Assembly: GCF_009363655.1 (NCBI RefSeq)
Contig: NZ_CP045393.1
Coordinates: 186,001-250,000 of the forward strand
DNA from: Roseovarius sp. THAF27
Lineage (GTDB): Bacteria > Pseudomonadota > Alphaproteobacteria > Rhodobacterales > Rhodobacteraceae
Reading direction: 5' to 3'
Length of the DNA: 64,000 nucleotides
In this document: piece after piece, positions 18,532-27,830 of the stretch
Layout of the letters: every line of letters starts with the position of its first letter
Position numbering within the stretch: position 1 is the stretch's first letter
The notes under the pieces: model-generated
What the model saw: the letters and a program-made list of their open reading frames with translations, nothing else
What the model was told of the DNA's origin: nothing
Database searches by the model: none
Made by a program: the position numbers and the translations under genes

Positions 18532-19649
18532 AGCCCGCACCGCTGGCCGGGCTGAAGGTCGTCGAGCTAGCCCGAATCCTGGCCGGCCCCTGGGCCGGGC
18601 AGGTTCTGGCGGACCTGGGCGCAGAGGTGATCAAGGTGGAAAGCCCCGCGGGCGACGATACGCGCCAGTGGGGGCCTCCGTTCATCGAGCGTGACGGCGA
18701 CCGCTCGGCCGCCTATTTCCATTCGTGCAACCGTGGCAAGCAGAGCGTCACGGTGGATTTCCGCACCGGGGCGGGACAGGCCCGTGTCCGTGAGCTGGTG
18801 GCGGAGGCCGACATCCTGATCGAGAATTTCAAGGTCGGCGGTCTGGCGAAATACGGGTTGGATTACCCGAGCCTTGCGACAGTGAACCCGGGGTTGATCT
18901 ATTGCTCGATCACCGGGTTCGGGCAGGACGGGCCCTATGCGGGCAAGGCCGGGTATGACTATATCATCCAGGGCATGTCGGGGCTGATGAGCATGACCGG
19001 CGATCCCGAAGGCCAGCCGGTGAAGGTGGGCGTGGCGGTGACGGATATCTTCACCGGCGTCTATGCCAGCACCGCGATCCTGGCCGCATTGCACCAGCGG
19101 CAGGCGACGGGCAAGGGCCAGCATATCGACATGGCGCTTCTGGATACGGCGGTGGCGGTGACCGCGAACCAGGCGATGAATTATCTGGCCACGGGCACGC
19201 CGCCGCAAAGGCTGGGCAACCAGCATCCGAACCTGTCGCCCTACCAGGTGTTCGAATGTTCGGACGGTTTCCTGATCGTGGCGGTGGGCAACGACGTGCA
19301 GTTCGGGCGGTTCTGCGACGTGCTGGGCGCGACGGACGTCAAGGCGGCGCCGGACTATGCCACCAATGCCGACCGGGTGGCGCATCGCGATGCGCTGACA
19401 GAGGCGCTGACCGGGTACACCAAGGGGCTGAGCAAGGCCGCGTTGCAAGCCGGGTGCGAGGCGCAGGGCGTGCCGGTGGGGCCGATCAACGACATGGAAG
19501 AGGTATTTGCCGATCCGCAGGTCGTTGCGCGGGGGCTGATGGTGGAGGTTGACGGGGTGCCGGGCGTGCGCAGCCCGATGCGGTTTTCCGATGCGGATCT
19601 GTCGCTGGGACGCGCCTCGCCGAAGCTGGGCGAGGATGACCCGGCGTGA
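18528..19649 (+). CDS. CaiB/BaiF-type CoA-transferase (family III)
   Basis: 373 residues of the class III CoA-transferase family, which moves CoA between acyl groups and a carboxylate. Family marks are GLKVVELARILAGPWAGQVLADLGAEVIKVE at the start, CNRGKQSVTVD, and AGYDYIIQGMSGLM with Asp144 as the probable nucleophile. Substrate unknown; relatives act on carnitine, oxalate, succinate or 2-methylacyl-CoA. Overlap with the DsbA-like gene suggests one transcript, though the functions are unrelated. Confidence 0.88.
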   Translation: MKPAPLAGLKVVELARILAGPWAGQVLADLGAEVIKVESPAGDDTRQWGPPFIERDGDRSAAYFHSCNRGKQSVTVDFRTGAGQARVRELVAEADILIENFKVGGLAKYGLDYPSLATVNPGLIYCSITGFGQDGPYAGKAGYDYIIQGMSGLMSMTGDPEGQPVKVGVAVTDIFTGVYASTAILAALHQRQATGKGQHIDMALLDTAVAVTANQAMNYLATGTPPQRLGNQHPNLSPYQVFECSDGFLIVAVGNDVQFGRFCDVLGATDVKAAPDYATNADRVAHRDALTEALTGYTKGLSKAALQAGCEAQGVPVGPINDMEEVFADPQVVARGLMVEVDGVPGVRSPMRFSDADLSLGRASPKLGEDDPA

Positions 19650-19656
19650 TCAAATT

Positions 19657-19683
19657 GTGTGGCTGCGCCACGCTCTATTTTTT
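19657..19683 (+). terminator. Probable terminator after the CoA-transferase gene
   Basis: A 7-bp stem GTGTGGC/GCCACGC (one G-U pair) with a 3-base loop, followed by TCTATTTTTT, 8 bases after the stop codon and immediately before the A+T-rich repeat. Confidence 0.65.
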
Positions 19684-19711
19684 GATTTGAGTATTTAGGG
19701 CAAGAAAAAGC
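19684..19711 (+). repeat. A+T-rich dispersed element, copy 1
   Basis: 28 bases reading GATTTGAGTATTT then AGGGCAAGAAAAAGC. Near-identical copies lie at 47364-47392 and, inverted, at 52634-52662. This copy lies between the converging ends of the CoA-transferase and lpxK genes. Confidence 0.85.
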
Positions 19712-19715
19712 CGGA

Positions 19716-20708
19716 TCAGAGGCCGAGGTTTTCCAGCTTGGCATCCAGCGGCGCCCAGTCGGACAGCGTCAGCCGGACCGGCAAGGTCAGGACCTTGCGG
19801 CGGAAGGCCGGGGGCAGGCGGACCGCGTCCTTTTCGGTGGTGACGAGCTGGGCGTGAATGAGCGCGGCCTCGTTTTCCAGCCGGGTCATCAGAGCCTCGG
19901 TCAGGGGCTGGTGATCGTCCAGCGCCTCGGCCCGCGAAAGGTCGGCGCCGAGGCCGCGCAGGGTGGCGAAGAATTTCTCCGGGTGGCCGATGCCCGCGAA
20001 GGCGAGAAAGCGCGTGCCGGTCCAGTCCATGCCGGTCTGCAACGGGTCCAGCCTGCCGTTCACGTGGGGGATCAGGATGACGTGGCCCCAGGTCTTGCGA
20101 AACGCGATCTGCGCGGCGTCGGGGCCGATCGACAGCAGAAGATCGGCGCGGTCGAGGCCGGTTTCCACGGGCTCGCGCAGGGGGCCGGCCGGCAGGCAAC
20201 GGCCATTGCCGAAGCCCTTGACCGCATCGACCACGACAAGCGACAGGTCGCGCGCCACGGACGGGTTCTGGTGACCGTCATCCATGATGATCACATCCGG
20301 GTTCGAGGCCGCTGCCGCCCTTGCTGCGGCGGCCCTGTCGCGGGCGATCCAGGTGCGGGTGAAGGCGGCGACCAGCAGGGGTTCGTCGCCGACATCCCGG
20401 GCAGTGTGAGTGCGCTCGTTCACCTCGACGGGGCCGTCGAGCGCGCCGCCGTGGCCGCGGGAAATGACGGCAACGGTCCTGCCGCGCGATTGCAAGTGCT
20501 GGACGAGCGCGATCACCGTCGGCGTCTTGCCGGTGCCGCCGGCATTGAGGTTGCCGACGCAGATCACCGGAACCTCTGCGCGGAACTCCGGCGCCCTGGC
20601 CACGCGGCGGGCGGTGGCGCGGGCATAGGCGCGGCCCAGGGGCGACAGAAGCCGTGCCCGTAGTCCGGGCCGGTCGGGGGTGCTGTCCCAGAAGCCGGGT
20701 GCGCGCAT
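19716..20708 (-). CDS. lpxK: Tetraacyldisaccharide 4'-kinase
   Basis: Inner-membrane kinase that phosphorylates the 4' position of the lipid A precursor disaccharide. 330 residues. The Walker A loop is [12 protein letters not shown] at about residues 53-63, and MDDGHQNPS is the conserved Asp-His motif of the family. The start ATG overlaps the waaA stop by one base (TGATG), so the frame open further upstream is not part of the gene. Paired with waaA for the inner core of LPS. Confidence 0.95.
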   Translation of the reverse strand: MRAPGFWDSTPDRPGLRARLLSPLGRAYARATARRVARAPEFRAEVPVICVGNLNAGGTGKTPTVIALVQHLQSRGRTVAVISRGHGGALDGPVEVNERTHTARDVGDEPLLVAAFTRTWIARDRAAAARAAAASNPDVIIMDDGHQNPSVARDLSLVVVDAVKGFGNGRCLPAGPLREPVETGLDRADLLLSIGPDAAQIAFRKTWGHVILIPHVNGRLDPLQTGMDWTGTRFLAFAGIGHPEKFFATLRGLGADLSRAEALDDHQPLTEALMTRLENEAALIHAQLVTTEKDAVRLPPAFRRKVLTLPVRLTLSDWAPLDAKLENLGL

Positions 20709-21928
20709 CAATGTTCCTCCAGCCGGTCGAGCCGGTCGTTCAGCAGGTCGGCGATACGGTCGGTCAGCCCGGCGCTGCGCGAGGCGACCTCCCAGGCCGC
20801 ATGGGCCATGCCGGCGGACTGATCGGGGGGGATCAGGCGTTTGACCGCGGCGGCCAGGGTTTCGGCATCGCGAACGATGCGGGCCGCGCCGGCCTCGGCA
20901 AAGCGGGAATAGCTGTTGAGATACCGGCGGATATTGGGGCCGTAAAGGATGGCCGAGCCGTGCGCCGCGGGTTCGTTCGGGTCGTATCCATGCGCGCCGG
21001 AGACCAGCGAACTGCCGAGAAAGGTGGTCGGCGCAAGGCGGTACCAAAGCCCCATTTCGCCGCGTGTGTCGGCCAGGATCACCTGGGTGGTCTCGTCCGG
21101 CAGCGCGCCTTCGGACCAGGTGATATGCCGCATTCCGGCGTCGCCCAGCGCGGCGCGGAAAGGCGCCGTCTCCTCCGGGGTTTCGGGCGCCATGACCAGC
21201 AGGGTCCGGTGCGAGAAACGGCTGATCTCACGATGGGCGTCAAGCACGGTCTCGATCTCTTCGGGGCGGATCATCGCGGCCAGCCAGATCGGACGGCCCA
21301 GCAAGGTGGCGGCGAGGTCGGCGCGGTCGGACTCGTTGTAGGGCAGGGACACGGTGCCTTCGAGCAGCGGGCCGGTGACCGAGACCACGCGTTCGGGCAC
21401 GCCCATGCGGCGCAGAAAGCGGGCCGAGGCCTCGTCTCGGGCCATGACGAACTCGAACTGGCGCAACAGGGCGCGGGGCAGGTCGGGAAACCAGCGCCAG
21501 GCGGGACGCGCCAGCGCGGATTCGGTGGCATCGACGAGCGCGATGGGAATGTGCATCTCCGCGGTGCGATCCAACAGGGCGGGCTGAAGGCCGCCACCTG
21601 TCCAGAGGGCGATGTCGGGACGCCAGCAGCCAAGAAACGCCTCGGCGGTGGCGACACTGTCTTCGGGCAGCTGTTCGAAGATGACTTCGGTCCGGTCCCG
21701 ATAGGGCGTTGCCGGGGGCGTGTCCGTCGAGGTCAGCAGAAGCGAGAGTTTCGGACGGTAGAGGCGCAGGCGGTCGAAGAGCTGCAGCAAGGCGCCGGCG
21801 TGGCCGCTGTCGGCGGCATGAGCCCAGAACAACGGGCCGGAGGGGCGCTCCCGGCTGGGGGTGTAGGGCCGGGCCGGTCCGCGACGGGCATAGGCGAGAT
21901 ACGCCGCGAGGCTGAGGGAGCGGCTCAT
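20708..21928 (-). CDS. waaA: 3-deoxy-D-manno-octulosonic acid (Kdo) transferase
   Basis: Glycosyltransferase family 30 enzyme that adds Kdo to lipid A precursor at the cytoplasmic face. 406 residues, normal length. The N-terminal segment [29 protein letters not shown] and [23 protein letters not shown] are characteristic, the last holding the conserved Glu and Gly of the CMP-Kdo site. First gene of a waaA-lpxK pair. Confidence 0.94.
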   Translation of the reverse strand: MSRSLSLAAYLAYARRGPARPYTPSRERPSGPLFWAHAADSGHAGALLQLFDRLRLYRPKLSLLLTSTDTPPATPYRDRTEVIFEQLPEDSVATAEAFLGCWRPDIALWTGGGLQPALLDRTAEMHIPIALVDATESALARPAWRWFPDLPRALLRQFEFVMARDEASARFLRRMGVPERVVSVTGPLLEGTVSLPYNESDRADLAATLLGRPIWLAAMIRPEEIETVLDAHREISRFSHRTLLVMAPETPEETAPFRAALGDAGMRHITWSEGALPDETTQVILADTRGEMGLWYRLAPTTFLGSSLVSGAHGYDPNEPAAHGSAILYGPNIRRYLNSYSRFAEAGAARIVRDAETLAAAVKRLIPPDQSAGMAHAAWEVASRSAGLTDRIADLLNDRLDRLEEH

Positions 21929-22120
21929 GCCGGACCCCTTGCGATGCGTAATAACGCCGTGAAATCATGTCTGTAGCAGAATGGCACCGTTGCATTCCTC
22001 GCGGCGGCCGGTCGTGGCGCAGGGTATTCTATTGCCAAGCGGGGTCAAGGGATGCGGGTGGGTTGACCTGCGCGCCGGAATGAGGCCAATGGACAGGACC
22101 CCTTGCCGGAGCCATGGACC

Positions 22121-22864
22121 ATGACCAAGCCTTTCCTGATCCTGCAACTGCGCCCGGAAACCGAGGCGTCCGATGACGAGTTCGCGGCGATCCTGCGCAA
22201 GGGCGGATTGGAGGCCGGCGCCGCGCGGCGGATCCGGATGGACCGGGAGAGGTTGCCGGAAGACATTGATCTGGATGCTTTTTCGGGTGTGATCGTCGGG
22301 GGCGGTCCGGGCTGTGTGAGCGATGCGCCGGAGCAAAAATCCGAGATCGAGGCGCGGATCGAGGCGGATGTTCTGGGGCTGATGCCCAAGGTGACGGAGC
22401 GGGATTTTCCTTTCCTGGGTTGCTGTTACGGGATCGGAATCCTTGGGGCGCACCTGCAGGGCGATGTCAGCAAGCGGGCCTTTGGCGAGGCGGTGGGCAC
22501 ATCGGCCTGCGAAGTCACGCCGGAGGGCAAGGACGATGCGCTGCTGGCGGGCGTTCCGACGGCGTTCGACGCGTTCGTGGGGCACAAGGAGGCCTTGCAG
22601 GACCTGCCGGAAGAATGCGTGCATCTTGTGAGATCCGAGGCGTGTCCATACCAGATGTTGCGGTACAAAGAGAATGTCTATGCCACGCAGTTCCACCCCG
22701 AGGCGGATGCGGACGGGTTCGAGACGCGGATCAGGATCTACCGCGATCGGGGCTATTTCCCGCCCGAGGACGCGGAGGATCTGATCGCCATGTGCCGCGC
22801 GGCGGACGTGTTCGCACCCGAGATGATCCTGCGGAATTTCGTACAGAGGTACGGCAAGGGTTAA
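22121..22864 (+). CDS. Class I glutamine amidotransferase-like protein
   Basis: 247 residues forming a stand-alone class I glutaminase domain. The nucleophile is Cys102 in LGCCYGIGILG and the His-Glu pair is His192 and Glu194 (ATQFHPEAD), so the triad is complete. The family includes GuaA-like glutaminases and gamma-glutamyl hydrolases acting on small molecules (for example PuuD-type). No synthetase partner lies next to it. ATG 22121 is preferred because the protein begins TKPFLILQLRPE. Confidence 0.88.
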   Translation: MTKPFLILQLRPETEASDDEFAAILRKGGLEAGAARRIRMDRERLPEDIDLDAFSGVIVGGGPGCVSDAPEQKSEIEARIEADVLGLMPKVTERDFPFLGCCYGIGILGAHLQGDVSKRAFGEAVGTSACEVTPEGKDDALLAGVPTAFDAFVGHKEALQDLPEECVHLVRSEACPYQMLRYKENVYATQFHPEADADGFETRIRIYRDRGYFPPEDAEDLIAMCRAADVFAPEMILRNFVQRYGKG

Positions 22865-22988
22865 GCCCGCCGGGGCGTCCGAAACCGCGTCGGTATCGCG
22901 TCGGTATCCGGGTGGTATCGCGGCGGTGCAACTGTCAGGCGCCGGTTGGTTAACGGAAGGTGCGGAGGGTCGGCGCATGTCCGGGAGG

Positions 22989-23007
22989 TCCCGGGTCAAG
23001 CCCGGGA
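22989..23007 (+). repeat. Hairpin of the TCAAG-loop family
   Basis: TCCCGGG and CCCGGGA pair around a TCAAG loop. It lies in the gap between the amidotransferase and the MFS gene (22865-23100), which otherwise shows no gene. Confidence 0.7.
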
Positions 23008-23100
23008 GGGGGGGTGATGATAGCGGCCCGGTCGGCCAGGTGGACTGTCGGCTTCGAGCGCTCTTTGACGAGTGCTGTACTTTGAACGAATGGCGGCTCA

Positions 23101-24516
23101 TTAAGCAACAGGCGTTACGCCACGCGAGCGACCGGCACGGTCGTAGATCGCCAAACTCAACGTGACCATTGCCAAACTTGCGGCGACGACAAACGTCAGG
23201 GAAAAGGCATGTGCCACATCCCTCGCCGATGCTTCCGCGACATTGCCTGTGCCAAGGAACCCGACAAACAAGGCGGGGATAGCGGAAGCACCCGTCATCA
23301 GCCCCAGGTTTCGCGACAAGCCAAGCAAACCCGAGAGACGGCCACGTTGCTTTTTGTCGGACCCCACCATCACGAGTGTGTTGTTGGCGGCTAGAAACAG
23401 CTGAAAGGCCGGGGTCAGCACGACAAGCGCCACGACATACCCGCCAACCCCAAAAAATAGGGGTAGAAAAGCAAGACACAGCAATCCGAAGACAGCCTGC
23501 AGGAGGCCGATCAGGATCACGCGGGATGCGCCCACCCGATCCGTCAATCGGCCCGCTGGAACGCCGGAAAGCGCGGATACGGCTGGACCGACGGCCAGAA
23601 CCAACCCGACCAGCGCGACGTTCAATCCAAGAGAAAATGCCAGGAAAAATGGCCCGACGACGAGGGTGGACATCATGACGGTGCCAACCGTCATGTTCAT
23701 GACAAAGCCAATACAGGTTGTGCGGTCGCGAAGCAGTCTCAGCGGAACGAGCGGTGAAGACACCCTGGTTTCGACAATCACAAACAAGGCGATCCCGATC
23801 AGGGCAACTGCGAACAGCATCATGGGCTGAATCAGGATGCCGGCCGCGTCACCGCTTGTCGCAAGCGCATAGGCAGACAGAGCAATAGCCAGTACAAATG
23901 TTCCCGGCAGATCCAGTTCCTTGATGGATGCGACCCGCGTTGCGGGATTTCGGGGCAACGCGGTGACGGCAAGAATGAGTGTGGCAGTTCCAAGCGCTGC
24001 AAGGAGCCAAAAGGCCATCCGCCAATCGCTCCAAGAGAGCAGTCCACCGCCAAGCGAGGGACCAGGTGCGGTGCCTGCGGCGGAGGTCGTACCCAGTAAC
24101 CCCATTGCCGTGCCAAGCCGCTCGGTCGGAACAAGATCGCGCGCCATCGACATCGGAAGCGCGATCAGAACAGCGCCGCCTAGCCCTTGCAATGCACGTC
24201 CGGCGATCAGCACGCCAAGGTCTGGCGCGGTGGTGCAGAGAACCGATGCGACGATGAAGATCAAGAGACCGCAGGTGAACACGCGGCGATGACCGTACAG
24301 GTCGCCCAACCGTCCGGCCGGGACGATGGCGATGGTTATGGACATGAGGTAGATCAGCACAATCCATTGGACGCCCGAGACCGTCGCCGAGAAGACCTGT
24401 GTAAGTTTCGGGAGCAAGACCGACGCGATGCTTATGCCCAGAGATGCGGTCAGCGTGGCGGCGGCAAGAGTGATCAACGTGGCAATGGGCAATCGGGTCT
24501 GTTCGGTTCTGGTCAT
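23101..24516 (-). CDS. MFS efflux transporter (DHA2-like, about 14 TM)
   Basis: 471-residue major-facilitator drug:proton antiporter. Signature motifs include AGRLGDLYGHRRVF (motif A, loop 2-3) and RALQGLGGAVLIALPMSMARDLVP; the length and extra helices fit the 14-TM DHA2 group. Third codon positions are visibly richer in A and T than in flanking genes, suggesting acquisition. Divergent from a MerR-family regulator whose dyad operator lies in the shared intergenic region, which predicts inducible expression. Drug or toxic organic efflux is likely; substrate unknown. Confidence 0.9.
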   Translation of the reverse strand: MTRTEQTRLPIATLITLAAATLTASLGISIASVLLPKLTQVFSATVSGVQWIVLIYLMSITIAIVPAGRLGDLYGHRRVFTCGLLIFIVASVLCTTAPDLGVLIAGRALQGLGGAVLIALPMSMARDLVPTERLGTAMGLLGTTSAAGTAPGPSLGGGLLSWSDWRMAFWLLAALGTATLILAVTALPRNPATRVASIKELDLPGTFVLAIALSAYALATSGDAAGILIQPMMLFAVALIGIALFVIVETRVSSPLVPLRLLRDRTTCIGFVMNMTVGTVMMSTLVVGPFFLAFSLGLNVALVGLVLAVGPAVSALSGVPAGRLTDRVGASRVILIGLLQAVFGLLCLAFLPLFFGVGGYVVALVVLTPAFQLFLAANNTLVMVGSDKKQRGRLSGLLGLSRNLGLMTGASAIPALFVGFLGTGNVAEASARDVAHAFSLTFVVAASLAMVTLSLAIYDRAGRSRGVTPVA

Positions 24517-24559
24517 AGGGGGCGCTCTTGTTCTTGATGCGGTCGGTTGCTACATTGCC

Positions 24560-24579
24560 ACTTCAAGTCAACTTGAGGT
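24560..24579. promoter_or_regulatory. MerR/SoxR-type dyad operator
   Basis: Near-palindrome ACTTCAAGTCAACTTGAGGT with 8 of 10 arm positions symmetric, very like the SoxR box. On the minus strand a -35-like TTGACC (24582-24577) overlaps one arm, which would place the dyad in the long spacer of the MFS promoter as MerR activators require; I do not see a good -10. The dyad ends 5 bases before the regulator's own ATG. Confidence 0.6.
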
Positions 24580-24584
24580 CAACC

Positions 24585-24995
24585 ATGAAACTGCTTGATA
24601 TCGGTGTGCTGTCGGAAAAGAGCGGCCTGCCTCCCTCGACGTTGCGATATTACGAGGAAATCGGACTGATCCGGTCGGTCGGAAGGCACGGCCTGCGACG
24701 ACAGTTCGACGCCCCGGTCGTTACCCAGATTGCGTTGATTTCACTTGGCAAAATGGCTGGGTTCTCGCTTGAGGACATCAAAGCGATGTTCGCCCGGGAT
24801 GGATCACCGCAGTTGCCTCGCGCGGAGTTGCATCTTCGTGCAGACGCGCTTGATGACCAGATACGCGGCCTCACCAGACTGCGCGATGCGCTGCGGCACG
24901 TGGCGGATTGCCCGGAGGAGAACCATATGGATTGCCCAAAATTCAAACGCCTCATGCAGTTTGCAGCGCGCTCTATGAGCGCCGGGAAGCGATGA
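24585..24995 (+). CDS. MerR-family transcriptional regulator
   Basis: 136 residues. The winged helix-turn-helix LDIGVLSEKSGLPPSTLRYYEEIGLI is followed by the conserved RRQFDAPVVTQIALI and a dimerising coiled coil. The C-terminus has two cysteines (DCPEENHMDCPKFKRLM), different from the SoxR Fe-S motif, so an effector-binding or metal/thiol role is possible but unassigned. Likely controls the divergent MFS gene through the dyad directly upstream. Confidence 0.9.
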   Translation: MKLLDIGVLSEKSGLPPSTLRYYEEIGLIRSVGRHGLRRQFDAPVVTQIALISLGKMAGFSLEDIKAMFARDGSPQLPRAELHLRADALDDQIRGLTRLRDALRHVADCPEENHMDCPKFKRLMQFAARSMSAGKR

Positions 24996-25097
24996 GTTCG
25001 CAGCCGGTCTGAAAGCCGACGTCGCCAGGTCGGAACGCATTGGAAACTTCGCCTGGATGGTGGACCGGCACGCGGTAAAGCTGCCGCCGCTGAAACG

Positions 25098-25757
25098 TCA
25101 GATCCGCAGGAAGGGCTGCGCGATGCGGGGCAGGAAGCCGCGGAAGCGCAGGGGGGCGTCGGTGACGGCGAGGCAGATGCAGTCGGCGCCCACTTCGGCC
25201 ACGGGCGTGTGGTCGAGCTCTTCGCCCGCGATCTCGATATCGCCGGGGCCGAAGCGGTCGACCTCGTCGGCGAAGGCGCCTTGCAGCACCAGTGTCAGTT
25301 CCGTGCCGCGGTGGCCGTGGTCGGGGACGGCGGCGCCGGCGGGGATGAAGAGGAGGCGGGCCGTGGCCTCGCGCGAGGTGGGCAGGATCGCCTGTTTCAC
25401 GCCCATGCCGACGGATTTCCATTTGACCGCGTCGAGGTCGCCGCCGATATAGTCCTGCACCGGGCGCGGCAACGTGCCGGAGGCCCTCTGGGTAGGCTCG
25501 GGCGCGGAGAGGTCGGCGGCGTCGATCAGGGCCAGGGTGTCCTGGAACGCGGTGTCGGACAGGGCGGCATCGCCGCAATCCTCCATCAGGGCGCCGCCGA
25601 CCGCGTCGAAGGACGCAAGACGGGCGCGGCATTCGTCGCACATGGAGATATGCGCGGCCACCGCGAGACTGAACGCCTCGGGCAGGGTGCCCGCGGAATA
25701 GCCCATGAGCAGCTTGTCACTCAGGTGGTGTTTGATCGTGTCTGTCATCGTCGTCAT
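25098..25757 (-). CDS. chrR: ChrR-family anti-sigma factor
   Basis: Zinc-binding anti-sigma factor that holds RpoE until singlet oxygen triggers its loss. 219 residues. The N-terminal ZAS domain keeps its ligands His11, His36, Cys40 and Cys43 (HISMCDEC), and the C-terminal cupin domain keeps His147, His149, Glu153 and His183 (DHGHRGTE and LDHTP). These match R. sphaeroides ChrR as I remember it, with a constant 5-6 residue offset. ATG 25757 overlaps the rpoE stop (TGATG), so the pair is coupled. Confidence 0.95.
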   Translation of the reverse strand: MTTMTDTIKHHLSDKLLMGYSAGTLPEAFSLAVAAHISMCDECRARLASFDAVGGALMEDCGDAALSDTAFQDTLALIDAADLSAPEPTQRASGTLPRPVQDYIGGDLDAVKWKSVGMGVKQAILPTSREATARLLFIPAGAAVPDHGHRGTELTLVLQGAFADEVDRFGPGDIEIAGEELDHTPVAEVGADCICLAVTDAPLRFRGFLPRIAQPFLRI

Positions 25758-26308
25758 CACTTCATCTGGTGGCGCAGGCGGTCCAGCGCCAGTCTGATCC
25801 TCGATTTGATGGTCCCGAGCGGGAGGCCGGTTTCCTCGGCGATCTCGGAATGGGTGAGATCCCCGAAATAGGCCTTTTCTATCAGGTCCTTCTGTTTTTC
25901 GGGCAGCTGCGCAATGGCGGCGCCCAGTTTTTCGCTCTCCTGTTGCAGGGCCAGGGCATCGGCCTGGTCCGGTTCCTGCTCCGGGCCCCAGGGCAAATCC
26001 TCGGGCTCGGGTCGTCTTTGCTTGCGGATCGCGTCAATCCTGCGGTTCCGCGCGATGGTGAAGATCCAGGTCGCCGCGCTGGCGCGGGAGGGATCGAACA
26101 TGTGGGCCTTCTGCCAGAGGGTCGCCATGACCTCCTGTGCGCATTCCTCGGCCAGTGACGCGTCGGTGCCGGACTTCATCAGGAAGGCTTTGACCCGCGG
26201 CGCGAAATGCGAGAACAGCCGCTGAAAGGCGGCGCGGTCGCGCTGGTCGCGTATCCGGTCGATGATTTGCTCCCAGTCCTGGGTATGCTCTTCCGTCTTC
26301 TCGATCAC
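25757..26308 (-). CDS. rpoE: ECF sigma factor RpoE (singlet-oxygen response)
   Basis: Group IV sigma factor. Sigma-2 includes ECAQEVMATLWQKAHMFDPSRASAATWIFTIARNRRID and sigma-4 ends LTHSEIAEETGLPLGTIKSRIRLALDRLRHQ. I choose GTG 26308 (183 residues, close to the 178 of R. sphaeroides RpoE, with AAGAG 9 bases upstream) because the likely autoregulated promoter would start RNA near 26414. ATG 26416, giving 219 residues, is in frame and would suit a promoter further upstream. The gene is coupled to chrR. Confidence 0.92.
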   Translation of the reverse strand: MIEKTEEHTQDWEQIIDRIRDQRDRAAFQRLFSHFAPRVKAFLMKSGTDASLAEECAQEVMATLWQKAHMFDPSRASAATWIFTIARNRRIDAIRKQRRPEPEDLPWGPEQEPDQADALALQQESEKLGAAIAQLPEKQKDLIEKAYFGDLTHSEIAEETGLPLGTIKSRIRLALDRLRHQMK

Positions 26309-26420
26309 CGGTTCAATACTCTTGCCTTTGCCACGGATCGAAAGGAGCACGCCCGCCTGAGGCGGGGTGTCGGCACGGAGGCCGGTGATATCGATGGCGT
26401 CAGCGTCACTGAACATGTCC

Positions 26421-26450
26421 TTGCTACGCGACCGTTGCCGGATCGGATCA
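26421..26450 (-). promoter_or_regulatory. RpoE-type promoter upstream of rpoE-chrR
   Basis: On the minus strand, TGATCC (26450-26445) is separated by 18 bases from TAGCAA (26426-26421). The -35 is identical to the R. sphaeroides RpoE consensus as I recall it, and the -10 is close to its TAAGAA-like form. This fits sigma autoregulation. On the plus strand a weaker CGATTT-N18-TAAGCA (about 26477-26506) could serve the divergent operon. Confidence 0.65.
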
Positions 26451-26531
26451 AAAAATTCAGTCGGTTTCTTTGCATCCGATTTCGACGCATGGTCGTACCT
26501 TAAGCAGGGACAATTAAAGGTACTACACGGA

Positions 26532-27830
26532 ATGCCAGTTACGAAAGTTGCGCCGTTGCGCAAGAAAGTCGCAGTTATCGGCGCGGGGATCAGTGGATTG
26601 GGGGCCGCGTGGCGGCTGGCCGGCGCGTGCGATGTGACGCTTTTCGAGGCCGAGCCGCGGCTGGGCGGACATGCGCGGACCAGGATGGCAGGCAAGGACG
26701 GGACGCAGCCGGTGGATACCGGGTTCATCGTGTTCAACTATGCTAATTACCCGCATCTGGCAGAGCTGTTCGCGGCGCTGGACGTGCCGGTGGTGGAAAG
26801 CAAGATGAGCTTTGGCGCGTCGTTCCGGGACACGCGGTTCGAATACGGGCTGGACGGGGCGCAGGCGTTCTTTGCCCAGACGCGCAACGTGCTGGACCCG
26901 CGCATGTGGATGATGCTGCGCGATATCTTCCGGTTCAACGCGCGGGCGGTGCGCACGGCGGAGGCGCATCCCGAGGCCAGCATCGGCGAGCTGTTGCGGA
27001 CGATGGGGCTGGGGAAGTGGTTTCGCGAGCGGTACCTGAGCCCGTTTACCGGCGCGATCTGGTCGACGCCGACCGAGAAGGTGATGGATTTCCCGGCGCA
27101 TGCGCTGATCCGTTTCATGGAGAACCACGCGCTGCTTGGCTATGAGGGGCAGCACCAGTGGTACACCGTTCAGGGCGGGTCGATCGCGTATGTGACGCGG
27201 CTGGAGGCGGCGTTGCTGGGTTTTGGTGTGCACATCCGTACCGGTGCGCCGATTGCCGGAGTGCGGCGGGCGCAGGATGGTGTCGAAGTTCGGGCGCATG
27301 GGGCCGAGTGGGAGGCATTCGACGAAGTGATCTTTGCCACCCATGGCGACGACAGCCTGAAGATGCTGGAAGACCCGACGCCCGAGGAACGTGCCGCGTT
27401 GGGCCGCGTGAAATACCAGCCCAACGACGTTGTGCTGCATTGCGACACATCCGTCATGCCGAAGCGGCGGGCGGTGTGGTCGTCGTGGAATTACATGGAA
27501 GGGCCGGCCAAGCAGGACGGGCAGATCGACCTGACCTACTGGATGAACTCTTTGCAGCCCATTCCGATGGACGATCCGCATTTCGTGACGCTGAACAGTA
27601 CGCGGCCCATCCGCGAGGAGATGATCTATGACCAGACGGTGCTGCGGCACCCGGTCTATGACATGGACATGCTGCGGGCGCAGGCCGAGGTGGCGCGGAT
27701 CAATGGCGACACCGCCACGTGGTTCTGCGGGGCCTGGATGAAGAACGGGTTTCACGAGGACGGGCTCTCGAGCGCCTATGACGTGGCCGATGCGATCCTT
27801 GCGCGGGACAGCGCGGCGGCGGCGGCGTGA
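26532..27830 (+). CDS. NAD(P)/FAD-dependent oxidoreductase of the RpoE-ChrR regulon (RSP_1091-like)
   Basis: 432-residue flavoprotein of the amine oxidase/desaturase type, with an N-terminal dinucleotide-binding loop VAVIGAGISGLGAAWRL (residues 13-29) and the GG-R motif PRLGGHARTR. First gene of a five-gene coupled operon divergent from rpoE, in the order I recall for RSP_1091 to RSP_1087 of R. sphaeroides, where the first two products affect ChrR turnover and the oxidoreductase has been linked to furan fatty acid synthesis. These roles are transferred by synteny. ATG 26532 follows AAAGG. Confidence 0.88.
   Translation: MPVTKVAPLRKKVAVIGAGISGLGAAWRLAGACDVTLFEAEPRLGGHARTRMAGKDGTQPVDTGFIVFNYANYPHLAELFAALDVPVVESKMSFGASFRDTRFEYGLDGAQAFFAQTRNVLDPRMWMMLRDIFRFNARAVRTAEAHPEASIGELLRTMGLGKWFRERYLSPFTGAIWSTPTEKVMDFPAHALIRFMENHALLGYEGQHQWYTVQGGSIAYVTRLEAALLGFGVHIRTGAPIAGVRRAQDGVEVRAHGAEWEAFDEVIFATHGDDSLKMLEDPTPEERAALGRVKYQPNDVVLHCDTSVMPKRRAVWSSWNYMEGPAKQDGQIDLTYWMNSLQPIPMDDPHFVTLNSTRPIREEMIYDQTVLRHPVYDMDMLRAQAEVARINGDTATWFCGAWMKNGFHEDGLSSAYDVADAILARDSAAAAA

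Noticed and set aside
22940..22952. CtrA site near GGTTGGTTAACGG
   Set aside because: Only one GTTAAC half-site; no partner at the required spacing. The same holds for GTTAAC at about 58273.
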